The position numbers were made by a program, and so were the translations under genes. From Alphaproteobacteria bacterium (lineage in GTDB: Bacteria > Pseudomonadota > Alphaproteobacteria > ATCC43930 > CGMCC-115725), in NCBI GenBank assembly GCA_019240125.1, contig JAFAYW010000260.1, positions 1 to 40,899 on the forward strand: a stretch of 40,899 bases of DNA, given 5' to 3'. Positions 25,787-34,278 of the stretch are shown in pieces (position 1 is the first letter of the stretch; each line of letters opens with the position of its first letter). The notes beneath the pieces are model-generated. The model saw only the letters and a program-made list of their open reading frames with translations. It searched no databases and was not told the origin of the DNA.

Positions 25787-27214
25787 CTACACCGCGGGGC
25801 GGGAACGCACCTCATCGGCGACCTTGCGCGACAGGAACGTCCCGTCGCTCAACGCGCCCTTGAGGCTGCCGCTCTCGACCATGACCTTGCCACGCAGCAT
25901 CGTCAGTGACGGCCAGCAGGCGAGGTCGCGGTCCTCCCACGGTGAATAATCCGCCTCGTGCATGTCGGCGGCACGCACCGTGTGCCGCTGCCGCGTGTCC
26001 AGCAGCACGATATCCGCGTCGGAGCCCACCGCGAGCACACCTTTGCGCGGGTACAGCCCGAGGATCTTCGACGCATTGGTCGAGACCAGATTGACGAACT
26101 GGGTCAGGTCGTAACCGCGTTTTTCGACTGTCTCGGTATAGATCAGCGAGACTCGCGGCTCGACCCCGGCATTGCCGCCGGTGGTGTCGTCGATGCGATT
26201 GCCCTGGAGCTTGTATTTGAGCGGGCAGCAGATTTCATCGGTCGCGACACATTGGATGGCGCCGTGATTGGTGCCGCCCCACAGCGCCGCATGGTCCTCG
26301 GCATATTTGAGCGACGGGTAGGTGTGATAGATCTGGCCGTTCGGCTTTTTGTAATCCTCGGCCGTATACATCAGGTACTGGTGCAAGGTCTCGCCATAGA
26401 TTGGCGTGCCGTTGCCGCGCGCGGTCGCGATCGCCCGTACGCCGGTTGCCGCCGAGGTATGCAGCATATACAGCGCGCTTCCCTCGATATTGGCGGCCAG
26501 GCGAATGACCCGGTTGAACGCGAGGTCCTCGCTCAGCGTGTTGTGGACTTCGGCCATGTTCTCAAAGCCGGTGCGCCCCTCGCGGGTCAGCTTGTCGTAC
26601 ATGTGCATGACGATGTCGTTGTCTTCGGCGTGGATCGCTGCGATGCCGCCTGATTTGGCGAGCGACTTCAGCACCTCCCAGATGCTGCCGAACGGCACCA
26701 TACGGCCCTTGCGCGACGGGGTGATGTCTGTCGTGAACATCTTGACCGAGGCATGCCCGCCCTGCACGGCCTCGGCAATCTGGTCGGGCACGGTGTGCTC
26801 GAGCGCGCCCTGCACCATGACGTGAAAGCCGTAATCGCAATAGCAATCGCTGGCCCATTCCTTCTGCCGCCGCTCAATCGCCTGCTGCACCGTGTTGTCG
26901 CCATCGACCAGGGCGAAGTCGAGCATTGTCGTGGTGCCGCCAAACAGCGCCGCCTGGCTGACCCGGTCGGGACCGTCGGTCAGGTTATGCTGCGTCTGGC
27001 CCGGGGTCGGCATCGGCCAGCGGCAATGCACGTGCGGATCGATGCCGCCGGGAATGACAATCTGGCCGCTCGCATCGATCGTGCGGCCGGCCAGCCCCGC
27101 CAGCTGGCCCGGCGCACCGATCGCGGCGATCTTGTCGCCGGCGATGCCGATATCGGCCGCGACAGCCCCGGTTGGCAGCACGGCGTTGCCGCCGGTGATC
27201 ACGGTGTCGAGCAT
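25787..27214 (-). CDS. Dihydropyrimidinase / D-hydantoinase-type cyclic amidohydrolase
   Basis: A 475-residue amidohydrolase of the hydantoinase/dihydropyrimidinase group, which opens cyclic ureides such as 5,6-dihydrouracil or hydantoins. The full dinuclear metal set is visible: His61 and His63 (DPHVHCRW), Lys158 for carboxylation (SVKMFTTD), His195 (AAIHAEDND), His252 (YMLHTSAA) and Asp326 (VATDEICC). Start at 27214 has AAGGAAA about nine bases upstream. It lies 12 bases after a CobW-family GTPase gene on the same strand, so the two probably form an operon in which the GTPase might supply metal. No dihydropyrimidine dehydrogenase or beta-ureidopropionase gene is nearby, so the pathway role remains open. 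Confidence 0.92.
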   Translation of the reverse strand: MLDTVITGGNAVLPTGAVAADIGIAGDKIAAIGAPGQLAGLAGRTIDASGQIVIPGGIDPHVHCRWPMPTPGQTQHNLTDGPDRVSQAALFGGTTTMLDFALVDGDNTVQQAIERRQKEWASDCYCDYGFHVMVQGALEHTVPDQIAEAVQGGHASVKMFTTDITPSRKGRMVPFGSIWEVLKSLAKSGGIAAIHAEDNDIVMHMYDKLTREGRTGFENMAEVHNTLSEDLAFNRVIRLAANIEGSALYMLHTSAATGVRAIATARGNGTPIYGETLHQYLMYTAEDYKKPNGQIYHTYPSLKYAEDHAALWGGTNHGAIQCVATDEICCPLKYKLQGNRIDDTTGGNAGVEPRVSLIYTETVEKRGYDLTQFVNLVSTNASKILGLYPRKGVLAVGSDADIVLLDTRQRHTVRAADMHEADYSPWEDRDLACWPSLTMLRGKVMVESGSLKGALSDGTFLSRKVADEVRSRPAV

Positions 27215-27226
27215 GGTCGTGTTTCC

Positions 27227-28279
27227 TTATGCGGTGACGGTGTGATGAGGATGATGGGTCGCGCCGCCCAGCAATACGGGCGCGGCGAAGGCAAATCGGT
27301 CGAGAATTTCCTCGGCGGCGATATCATGCACAATGAAGACCAGACGGCTGCGGCGGTCGTCATCCGGCCAGGCGTCAAGCCATTCCGGCGAGAACATCGC
27401 ATGCTGCGCCGCCTGCACCACCGCCGGCCGGTCTGGCCGGTCGGCAAATCGCACCAACCCCTTGACGCGCAGCAGGTCATTGCCGCGTTCCTGGGCCAGA
27501 CCGCCTAGCGCCCGGGCAAACTCGAAGCGCCCGATTGCGCCGTCGAGGACCACGGCGTAGGTAGCAATGCCGTGCGAATGCTCGGCGTGCTGAGCGGCGG
27601 CATGCCCCCACCCCAATCCTCCCTCCCCTGCTGCCGGGAGAGGGTTGGGGTGGGGGCATGCGGCGCCCTCAAACAGGATAGCAGCGGGCTCAAGGCTAGC
27701 CGTCCCGGCGATCCGCTCAGCCGGCGCGTTCAACGCTGCGAGCTTCGCGGCCAACATCTCCCTAAATGGTGCCAGATCGGTCTTCGTCACCACCAGACGG
27801 TCGGCCACCGCGACCTGCCGCGCCGCCTCGGGAAAGCGCTCGATGGTATCGGCGCCGGTGACCGCGTCGATCAAGGTCACTACGCGTGCCAGGCGCAGCC
27901 GCTGATCGAGCATCGGGTCGGTGCCCAGGGTGAACAGGATCGGCGCCGGATCGGCGAGCCCGCTGGTTTCGATGACTAGCCGCCGAAATCGCCGGATTTC
28001 GCCCGCGTCGCGCCGCGCTATCAAGCTGCGCAAGGTCTGCGCCAAATCCTCGCGCACCGCGCAGCACAGGCAGCCGCCGGGCAATTCCAGCACGTCGCCC
28101 TCGACGAAATCGACGAGATAGTGATCGATCGAAATCTCGCCGACCTCGTTGATCACCACAGCGGTGTCGGCAAAAGCAGGATCCGACAAAGCGCGCCGCA
28201 ACAATGTCGTCTTGCCGCTGCCGAGAAAGCCGGTCAGAAGAGTCAGCGGCAGGCAATCGAGTTCGGGCGCTCCGTGCAT
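27227..28279 (-). CDS. CobW/COG0523-family metal-chaperone GTPase with in-frame repeat insertion
   Basis: About 350 residues. Walker A is TGFLGSGKTT (residues 16-25), the metal-binding CxCC is in LPGGCLCCAVRED (Cys70, Cys72, Cys73), and VTKTD serves for guanine recognition. The C-terminal CobW domain follows, ending in His-rich ATHHPHHTVTA. Between the two domains (about residues 207-228) the peptide CPHPNPLPAAGEGGLGWGHA is encoded by a perfect-ended palindromic repeat (27600-27661). Family members normally have a short His-rich linker there. I took the ATG at 28279; one at 28303 is also possible and neither has a good ribosome site. It is the first gene of an operon with the hydantoinase, and metal delivery to that enzyme is an inference. 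Confidence 0.85.
   Translation of the reverse strand: MHGAPELDCLPLTLLTGFLGSGKTTLLRRALSDPAFADTAVVINEVGEISIDHYLVDFVEGDVLELPGGCLCCAVREDLAQTLRSLIARRDAGEIRRFRRLVIETSGLADPAPILFTLGTDPMLDQRLRLARVVTLIDAVTGADTIERFPEAARQVAVADRLVVTKTDLAPFREMLAAKLAALNAPAERIAGTASLEPAAILFEGAACPHPNPLPAAGEGGLGWGHAAAQHAEHSHGIATYAVVLDGAIGRFEFARALGGLAQERGNDLLRVKGLVRFADRPDRPAVVQAAQHAMFSPEWLDAWPDDDRRSRLVFIVHDIAAEEILDRFAFAAPVLLGGATHHPHHTVTA
27600..27661. repeat. Palindromic repeat inside the cobW-type gene
   Basis: A 62-base palindrome with perfect 17-base arms, gcatgcccccaccccaa (27600-27616) and its reverse complement (27645-27661), around a cctcccc/gggagagg inner stem. It belongs to the type that yields PHPNPLPAAGEG-like peptides when translated, common in GC-rich proteobacteria. 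The reading frame stays open through it. Confidence 0.9.
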
Positions 28280-28392
28280 CGCACGATGGTTCCACGAGGC
28301 CATGCCCCCCGCAAGTGCCAGCCTCAAATTGCCGACGCCAGATCAAAAGCGTCTCGCCGCGGCCAGCCCGACGGGCATAGCTTAGCGTCCAG

Positions 28393-29214
28393 ATGAGCAA
28401 ACGATACGCAGCCGTCCTGACAGCGCTGATCGACGTGATGACCGCTCCGCTGCAGCCTTGGCGACGCGCCGACACCCGTATACGCGTCGCCAACGCATTG
28501 ATGCCAGCGCATGCGGTGGCGACGCCGCGGGGAACCTTGAACTTTATCAGCCAGCACTCCGAGGCGTTGCAGTTTCCCCGCGAATTCGCCGAGCGCGAGC
28601 CCGAAACACTGGCTTGGATCGATGGGTTCGAGACACCGTGCCGCTTCTGGGATGTCGGTGCCAATGTCGGCACTTACGCGCTGTATGCGGCATTGCATCC
28701 AAAGGTAGCCGTGCTCGCCTTCGAGCCGTCGCCGGCGACCTATGCTGCTCTTGCCCGCAATGTCGAGGCCAACCACTTCGGCGATCGGGTCGCCGCCTAT
28801 TGCATCGCGCTGAGCGCCGACACCCGGCTCGGCCAGCTAAACATGTCGGCGACCAATGCGGGCAATTCGTTCAATTCGTTCGAGAGCGTCGAAGATTGCT
28901 TTGGCCGGCCTATCGACATAGCCCACCGGCAGGCGATGCTGGGCTATTCGATCGACGATTTTCGCCGGCGGTTCGGCCTCGCGGCGCCGCACTACCTGAA
29001 GATCGATGTCGACGGAATCGAGGAACAGATCCTGATCGGCGCAGCCGAGACCCTGGCCGATCCGGACCTTCGCTCGGCGCTCGTGGAGATCGAAAGCGAT
29101 GATACTGAACGCAATGCGGGCGTTATCGATAAATTGGCGGCGGTGGGATTTAGATTAGCGCTCCGCGGCGCCAATCACGCCGGCAGCACCAACGCCATCT
29201 TCACCCGCTCCTGA
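28393..29214 (+). CDS. FkbM-family SAM-dependent methyltransferase (second copy)
   Basis: A 273-residue FkbM-type methyltransferase. Motif I is WDVGANVGTYAL (86-97), the acidic cofactor residue is Glu111 in AFEPSPAT, and HYLKIDVDGIEEQIL is the family block. It shares the fold but little close sequence with the FkbM protein at 11460-12167, and has the GC-rich composition of the surrounding genome, so the two are not recent duplicates. It is divergent from the CobW-type gene (113-base gap) and nearly convergent with the binding-protein array. The ATG at 28393 lacks a clear ribosome site. Substrate unknown; probably a sugar or lipid hydroxyl. Confidence 0.86.
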   Translation: MSKRYAAVLTALIDVMTAPLQPWRRADTRIRVANALMPAHAVATPRGTLNFISQHSEALQFPREFAEREPETLAWIDGFETPCRFWDVGANVGTYALYAALHPKVAVLAFEPSPATYAALARNVEANHFGDRVAAYCIALSADTRLGQLNMSATNAGNSFNSFESVEDCFGRPIDIAHRQAMLGYSIDDFRRRFGLAAPHYLKIDVDGIEEQILIGAAETLADPDLRSALVEIESDDTERNAGVIDKLAAVGFRLALRGANHAGSTNAIFTRS

Positions 29215-29248
29215 CCGGCAATTCGGCGCCACGCTTTGCGACCGCGCA

Positions 29249-30838
29249 TCAATCCAGCCACACATCCTCGAAGCGCCAGGAATTGTAGAGGCTGTTGAGG
29301 GGGAGCAACACGCCCTTGACATGCGGTGTCCAGCAGGTCGCGCCACGGCTGTAGTACATCGTGATGCGCGCTCCCTCCTGTTCGAGTCGCTTCTGGATGT
29401 CCCACACCATCGCCTTGCGCCTCTGCTGATCGGTTTCGAGCGATTGGCGGACGAAATCATTGTCGATGTCGTGGTTGCAGTAGCCCGTATAGTTGCGATC
29501 GGAACTGCAGCTGTAATTCTCAAAGAACTGCTGGTCGGGATCGTCGACCGCGCGCTCGGTCAGGTTATAGGCAACGGTAAAATCCTTGCGGGTAAGCCGC
29601 GGATACCATTGCGCGGTTTCCACCAGATCGAGTTCGCCTTCGATATAGATCTGCTTCAACTGATCGGTCAGCGCCGTCGCCGTGTCGCGGAATACCGGCA
29701 CATTGCGCGTCATCACCTTGACCTTCAGCGGCTTGTCGGGTCCGTAGCCGAGCTTTTCCATGATGGCACGCGCCTCGGCCCGGTTCTTGGCGACATCATC
29801 GCCGTAGCCGGGCAACTCCTTAAGCTGATCCGGCGGCAGCCCCCACAGGCCTTGGGGCGGCGGCAGCATCGCGGCGCCGGGCGTGCCCTCGCCCTCGGTC
29901 ATCATCTCTATCAGCCCCTTTCGATCGAGGCTGAGCGCGACGGCGCGGCGCAGTTCGGAGTTGTTGAAGGGTGGTACCGTCTGGTTCAGCAGGGCATTGG
30001 TGCCGTTGGTTGGGCGTATTTCGCAGATCGCCTGCGGAGCTTGATCCTTGACCTGTTTCAATAGAGGAACGCTGACCTGATACGGAAATGTCATGTCGAA
30101 CTTGCCAGCGACAAAACTGAGGATGGCGGTCGAGCGGTTGGCGATGATCGTGTACTCGATGCCGTCGAGATAAGGTTGGCCCGGCTTCCAGTAATCCGGA
30201 TTCCGGGCCAGCTTGATGAATTCGTTGGGCTTGAACTCGACGAACCTAAACGGGCCGGTGCCGATCGGGTGCTGCCGCATCTGAGCCGGCGTCACATGGC
30301 ACGGATATATCACCGAGAACCCCGACGCCAGAAGCGCCAGAAGCGCCGGCTGCGGCCGCTTCAGGTGAAAGGCGACCTGGTCGTCGCCCTGGACGGTCAC
30401 ATCGTCGAGATTTTCGTACCAGCTCCTGCGCGGGTCGAGACGCAATTTCTGCGCGCCGCGACCGAGTACCAGGTCCCAGGTGCATTTGATGTCGGCCGCG
30501 GTAAATGGCTGCCCATCATGCCATTTGACACCATGGCGCAGCTTGAAGGTGAGGAGCTTCCCGTCATCGCTCCAATGCCACTCGGTCGCGAGGTCGGAAA
30601 TGACGGATTGCAGGCTTTCCTGCGGCACCTTCGGATCGAACACGACGAGGTTGTTGAACACGCCGGCCATCGGGATGACCGCGGAAATCGTGGCCTCTTC
30701 CATGATCGAGACACTGGCTGGACTGTCGCGATGGTAGAGCTTCAGGATGCCACCCTGCTTCTGCGCTGCGGCCGGAAAGCTCGACGCGCCCGCCGCCAGG
30801 GCAAGCATCAGCGCAATCAGGCCAAGCCGCCTTCTCAT
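29249..30838 (-). CDS. Peptide/opine-type ABC solute-binding protein (family 5), copy 1 (last in array)
   Basis: A 529-residue family-5 (DppA/OppA-like) periplasmic binding protein. The signal peptide MRRRLGLIALMLALAAGASS leads to cleavage after AAA before QKQGGILKLYHRD. Shared landmarks of the array are ADIKCTWDLVLG, CHVTPAQMRQHPIGTGPF, NPDYWKPGQPYLDGIEYTII, FDMTFPYQVSVPLLKQ, RRAVALSLDRKGLI, GYCNHDIDND and a C terminus SWRFEDVWLD. ATG 30838 is backed by GGAGGAACG. It is the promoter-distal member of four co-directional paralogues and lacks the terminal Lys of the others. No permease or ATPase is adjacent, so the transporter partner must be elsewhere or absent. Confidence 0.92.
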   Translation of the reverse strand: MRRRLGLIALMLALAAGASSFPAAAQKQGGILKLYHRDSPASVSIMEEATISAVIPMAGVFNNLVVFDPKVPQESLQSVISDLATEWHWSDDGKLLTFKLRHGVKWHDGQPFTAADIKCTWDLVLGRGAQKLRLDPRRSWYENLDDVTVQGDDQVAFHLKRPQPALLALLASGFSVIYPCHVTPAQMRQHPIGTGPFRFVEFKPNEFIKLARNPDYWKPGQPYLDGIEYTIIANRSTAILSFVAGKFDMTFPYQVSVPLLKQVKDQAPQAICEIRPTNGTNALLNQTVPPFNNSELRRAVALSLDRKGLIEMMTEGEGTPGAAMLPPPQGLWGLPPDQLKELPGYGDDVAKNRAEARAIMEKLGYGPDKPLKVKVMTRNVPVFRDTATALTDQLKQIYIEGELDLVETAQWYPRLTRKDFTVAYNLTERAVDDPDQQFFENYSCSSDRNYTGYCNHDIDNDFVRQSLETDQQRRKAMVWDIQKRLEQEGARITMYYSRGATCWTPHVKGVLLPLNSLYNSWRFEDVWLD

Positions 30839-30910
30839 CTCGTTCCTCCACCACAGCTTCTTGCTTGCTTCCCGGCTATGTGCCCGGTTGGGCGGATACA
30901 GCCGCGCGAT

Positions 30911-32506
30911 TTATTTATCGAGCCACACGTCCTCGAAGCGCCAGCCATTGTAAATGCTGTTGGTCATGATCGTCAGGCCCTTGACGTAGGGCTGCATGCA
31001 ACTCGCCGATATCGGATAGAACAGCACCGGCCGGATCGCCGCGTCTGCCAGTTTGCGTTCGATGTCCCAGACGATCTGCTTGCGCTTGTCCGGATCGGGT
31101 TCGACCGATTGCCGGTCGACCAGCTTGTCGAATTCCGGATCGCTGTAGCCGGCATAGTTGCGGGCCGAGCCGGTGTAGAAATTTTCATAGAACATCTGGT
31201 CGGGATCATCGACGCCGGCCTCGATCGGCACCGCGCCGATTGTAAAATCCTTGCGCATGATCTTGGGGTACCATTGGGTCGTATCGACGATGTCGAGCTC
31301 GGTGTTGATGTAGATTTCCTTGAGCTGCGAATTCAGCAGGACCGCCGGATCGCGCCAGGAAGGGATGTCGCGGGTGGAGATTTTCGTCACCAGCGGCTTG
31401 TCGGGCCCGTAACCCAGCTTCTCCATGATCTTGCGGGCTTCGGCGCGGCTCTTCGCGGCATCGGGGTCGTAGCCCGGCAAGGTCTTGAGCACGTCATCGG
31501 GCATGCCCCATACCCCGTCGGGCGGCGGCATCATCGTCGCGCCGACGCTGCGCAGCCCGCCATTTAGGATCGTCGAAAACGCGCCGCGATCGATCGCCAG
31601 CGACATCGCCCTGCGCAATTCCGGATTATCGAAAGGCGGCTTCTGGATGTTGATCAGCATCGTGCGCGGCACATTGACCCCGGTGGTCGTACAAACCGCC
31701 TGCGGCGCTTGCGCCTTGAAATCGGCAAGTTGAGGCGGGGTCACGCCGTAGGGTGAGCCGACATCGAAATTGCCCGCGAAGAATGCCAGATTGCGCGGCC
31801 CGACCTCGCGCATGATCGTGAAGTCGATGCCGTCTAGGTACGGGTGGCCCGGCTTCCAGTAATCCGGATTGCGCCTGACCTTGATGTATTCGTTGGGCTT
31901 GAATTCGAGGAACTTGAACGGCCCGGTACCGACCGGGTGCTGCCGCATGTCGCGCGCGGGTACATGGCACGGATAGATCGGCGCCCAGCCCGATGCCAGC
32001 AGCGCCAGCAGGGCTGGCTGCGGCCGCTTCAGCTTGAACGAGACTTCAAGATCGCCGTTCGGAACGACCGCCTCGACATTCTCGTACCAGAACTTGCGCG
32101 GGTTGACCCGGAGCTTGTCGTTGCTGAGGCCCATCAGCAGGTCCCAGGTGCATTTGACATCAGCTGACGTGAACGGCTTTCCGTCATGCCATTTGACGCC
32201 CGGGTGCAATTTGAAAATCAGCTCCTTGCCGTCTTCATCCCAGGCCCAGCTATCGGCGAGATCGGGCTTGATCGACTTCAGGCTGTTCTGCGCGATGTGC
32301 TGGTCGAACACCACGAGGCCGTTGAACACCGGCATCATCGCCTCTTCGGCGGCGCGTGTGGATTCCTCGAGGATCGACATGCTGGCCGGGCTGTCGAAAT
32401 GCTGTATCCGCAGAATGCCGCCGGACTTCTGCGCCACCGCCGGCGCAGTGCCGCAGAGCGCAACCGCGAGCCCGCACAACAGCGCGACCCACCGCACAAC
32501 CACCAT
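30911..32506 (-). CDS. Peptide/opine-type ABC solute-binding protein (family 5), copy 2
   Basis: A 531-residue family-5 binding protein, the most divergent of the four. The signal peptide is MVVVRWVALLCGLAVALCGT with cleavage before QKSGGILRIQHFD. Family landmarks are kept (ADVKCTWDLLMG, MRQHPVGTGPFKFLEFKPNE, NPDYWKPGHPYLDGIDFTIM, RRAMSLAIDRGAF). The central ligand-lobe segment differs (NFDVGSPYGVTPPQLADFKA instead of FDxTFxxxVxVPL), and the C-terminal region reads GSARNYAGYSDPEFDKLVDR without the Cys residues seen in its neighbours. This suggests a different ligand. ATG 32506 has AGGGGAA just upstream. It lies 159 bases after copy 3 and 72 bases before copy 1. Confidence 0.92.
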   Translation of the reverse strand: MVVVRWVALLCGLAVALCGTAPAVAQKSGGILRIQHFDSPASMSILEESTRAAEEAMMPVFNGLVVFDQHIAQNSLKSIKPDLADSWAWDEDGKELIFKLHPGVKWHDGKPFTSADVKCTWDLLMGLSNDKLRVNPRKFWYENVEAVVPNGDLEVSFKLKRPQPALLALLASGWAPIYPCHVPARDMRQHPVGTGPFKFLEFKPNEYIKVRRNPDYWKPGHPYLDGIDFTIMREVGPRNLAFFAGNFDVGSPYGVTPPQLADFKAQAPQAVCTTTGVNVPRTMLINIQKPPFDNPELRRAMSLAIDRGAFSTILNGGLRSVGATMMPPPDGVWGMPDDVLKTLPGYDPDAAKSRAEARKIMEKLGYGPDKPLVTKISTRDIPSWRDPAVLLNSQLKEIYINTELDIVDTTQWYPKIMRKDFTIGAVPIEAGVDDPDQMFYENFYTGSARNYAGYSDPEFDKLVDRQSVEPDPDKRKQIVWDIERKLADAAIRPVLFYPISASCMQPYVKGLTIMTNSIYNGWRFEDVWLDK

Positions 32507-32665
32507 CGTTCCCCTACCCTTTTTCTGTTTTTACAGCGATTACTCGTTCCAGGAACCTCGCCGTTTCCGCGCAAGCGACGACCAGGGACAACGTCCCAGT
32601 CGTTTGGTTAGCCCCCGCGTACGCGATCCGGCTCCTCGGATGAATCGCACCAGTCGAAAAATCTC

Positions 32666-34255
32666 TTATTTATCCAGCCACAAATCTTCCATGCGCCAGC
32701 CGTTGAAGATCGTGTTCACCATCAGTGTCTCGTTCTTGACGAAAGGCTGCCAGCAGGTTGCGGTTCGGTTATGGCTGATGATCGGCCGAGCGGCGTCGTT
32801 CTGTAGCTGCCGATCGATCTCCCACACCAGCTGGCGCCGCTTGTCCTGGTCGGACATCGCCGATTGCTGCTCGAATTTCTGGTCGAGCTCCTTGTTGCAG
32901 TAGGCGGTGTAGTTTCGCTCCGAGCCGCAGGCGTAATTCTCAAAGGATTGCTGATCCGGATCGTCCACCGCGCTGCCGGTGACATTGAGCCCGACCTGGT
33001 AATCCTTACGCGCCAGCCTTGGATACCAGTTGGCGGTCTCGATCGTCTCCAATTCGCCGTCGATGTAGACATTCTTGATCTGATCGATCAGCAGCACGGC
33101 GGGGTCGCGATACGTCGCGATGTTGCGCGTCAGTACCTTGACTGGCAGGTGCTTGTTCGGCCCATAGCCAAGCTTTTCCATCAGCGCGCGGCCCTCCGCG
33201 CGGTTCTTTTCGATATCGGGCCCATAACCCGGCAGATCGGCCATCTTGTCGGCCGGCAACCCCCACAGGCCTTCGGGCGGCGGCTGCATCGCGCCGCCGA
33301 CATCGCCCTGTCCCTCGCCCAGGATATTGATAAAGGCTTTGCGGTCGAGCGCCAGCATCAAGGCACGCCGAATATCGGCATTGTCGAACGGCGGCTTATC
33401 GCGGTTGATCAGCAGATTATTGCTGTTGTTGTTCGGCACGATTTCGCAGATCGCCTTCGGCGCTTGCTCCTTGATCTGTTTCACCAGAGGCACGGTGATC
33501 TCGGCCGTGAAGGTCATATCGAACTGGCCAGCAATAAAGCCGAGAATTGCCGTCGAGCGATTGGTGACGACCGTCCAGTCGATGCCGTCGAGATAAGGCA
33601 GGCCCGGCTTCCAGTAATCCGGGTTCTTCACCAGCTTCACCGACTCGTTCGGCCGGTATTCGACGAACTTGAAAGGGCCCGTGCCGATCGGGTGCTGCCG
33701 CATCTGCGCTGGCGGCACGTGGCAGGGATAGACCGGCGAAAACCCGGACGCGAGCAGGATCAACAAGGCCGGCTGCGGCCGTTTCAGGTGAAAAGTAGCG
33801 GTGTCATCGCTGTCGGCGGTGACCTCAACCAGATTACCGTACCAGGATCTGCGCGGATTGACCCGCAATTTGGCGTTGCCCTTTCCCTGCAGCAAATCCC
33901 AGGTGCATTTCACGTCCGCCGCGGTAAAGGGCTTGCCGTCATGCCATTTGACGCCGTGATGCAGCTTGAAAGTGAGCTCAGTGCCGTCACCATTCCAGCT
34001 CCAGCTATCGGCGAGATCCGGCACGATCGATTTGAGGCTGTTCTGTTTCACATGCTGATCGAACAGCACGAGATTGTTGAACACTGACATGACCGGCATG
34101 ACGGTCGAGATCGTCGCTTCTTCGAGGATCGACATGCTGGCCGGGCTGTCGCGCAGATAAAGCCGCAACGTCCCGCCCGATTTCTGCGCCAGCGCCGGCG
34201 CGATCGCGGCCATCAACAACAGCGATGCGACTAACGGCGCAACCAACCGCCTCAT
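32666..34255 (-). CDS. Peptide/opine-type ABC solute-binding protein (family 5), copy 3
   Basis: A 529-residue family-5 binding protein. I preferred the ATG at 34255, with AGGGGA upstream and a clean signal peptide MRRLVAPLVASLLLMAAIAP, over one nine codons earlier that overlaps the stop of copy 4. The mature protein begins QKSGGTLRLYLRDSPASMS. It is closest to copy 4: both read TGSAVDDPDQQ and NYACGSERNYTAYCNKE (copy 4 with Ser for Thr), and share RDKPPFDN with an ILGEG segment. It follows copy 4 after only 23 bases and must be cotranscribed. Landmarks ADVKCTWDLLQGKG and CHVPPAQMRQHPIGTGPF are present. Periplasmic; ligand unknown. Confidence 0.92.
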   Translation of the reverse strand: MRRLVAPLVASLLLMAAIAPALAQKSGGTLRLYLRDSPASMSILEEATISTVMPVMSVFNNLVLFDQHVKQNSLKSIVPDLADSWSWNGDGTELTFKLHHGVKWHDGKPFTAADVKCTWDLLQGKGNAKLRVNPRRSWYGNLVEVTADSDDTATFHLKRPQPALLILLASGFSPVYPCHVPPAQMRQHPIGTGPFKFVEYRPNESVKLVKNPDYWKPGLPYLDGIDWTVVTNRSTAILGFIAGQFDMTFTAEITVPLVKQIKEQAPKAICEIVPNNNSNNLLINRDKPPFDNADIRRALMLALDRKAFINILGEGQGDVGGAMQPPPEGLWGLPADKMADLPGYGPDIEKNRAEGRALMEKLGYGPNKHLPVKVLTRNIATYRDPAVLLIDQIKNVYIDGELETIETANWYPRLARKDYQVGLNVTGSAVDDPDQQSFENYACGSERNYTAYCNKELDQKFEQQSAMSDQDKRRQLVWEIDRQLQNDAARPIISHNRTATCWQPFVKNETLMVNTIFNGWRMEDLWLDK

Positions 34256-34278
34256 GCGTCCATCCCCTGCGCGCGGGC

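Noticed and set aside
30176..34087. Long plus-strand frames (for example 30176-31567 and 32864-34087) opposite the binding-protein array
   Set aside because: They resemble each other only because the sense genes are paralogues. No independent start signals or domains.
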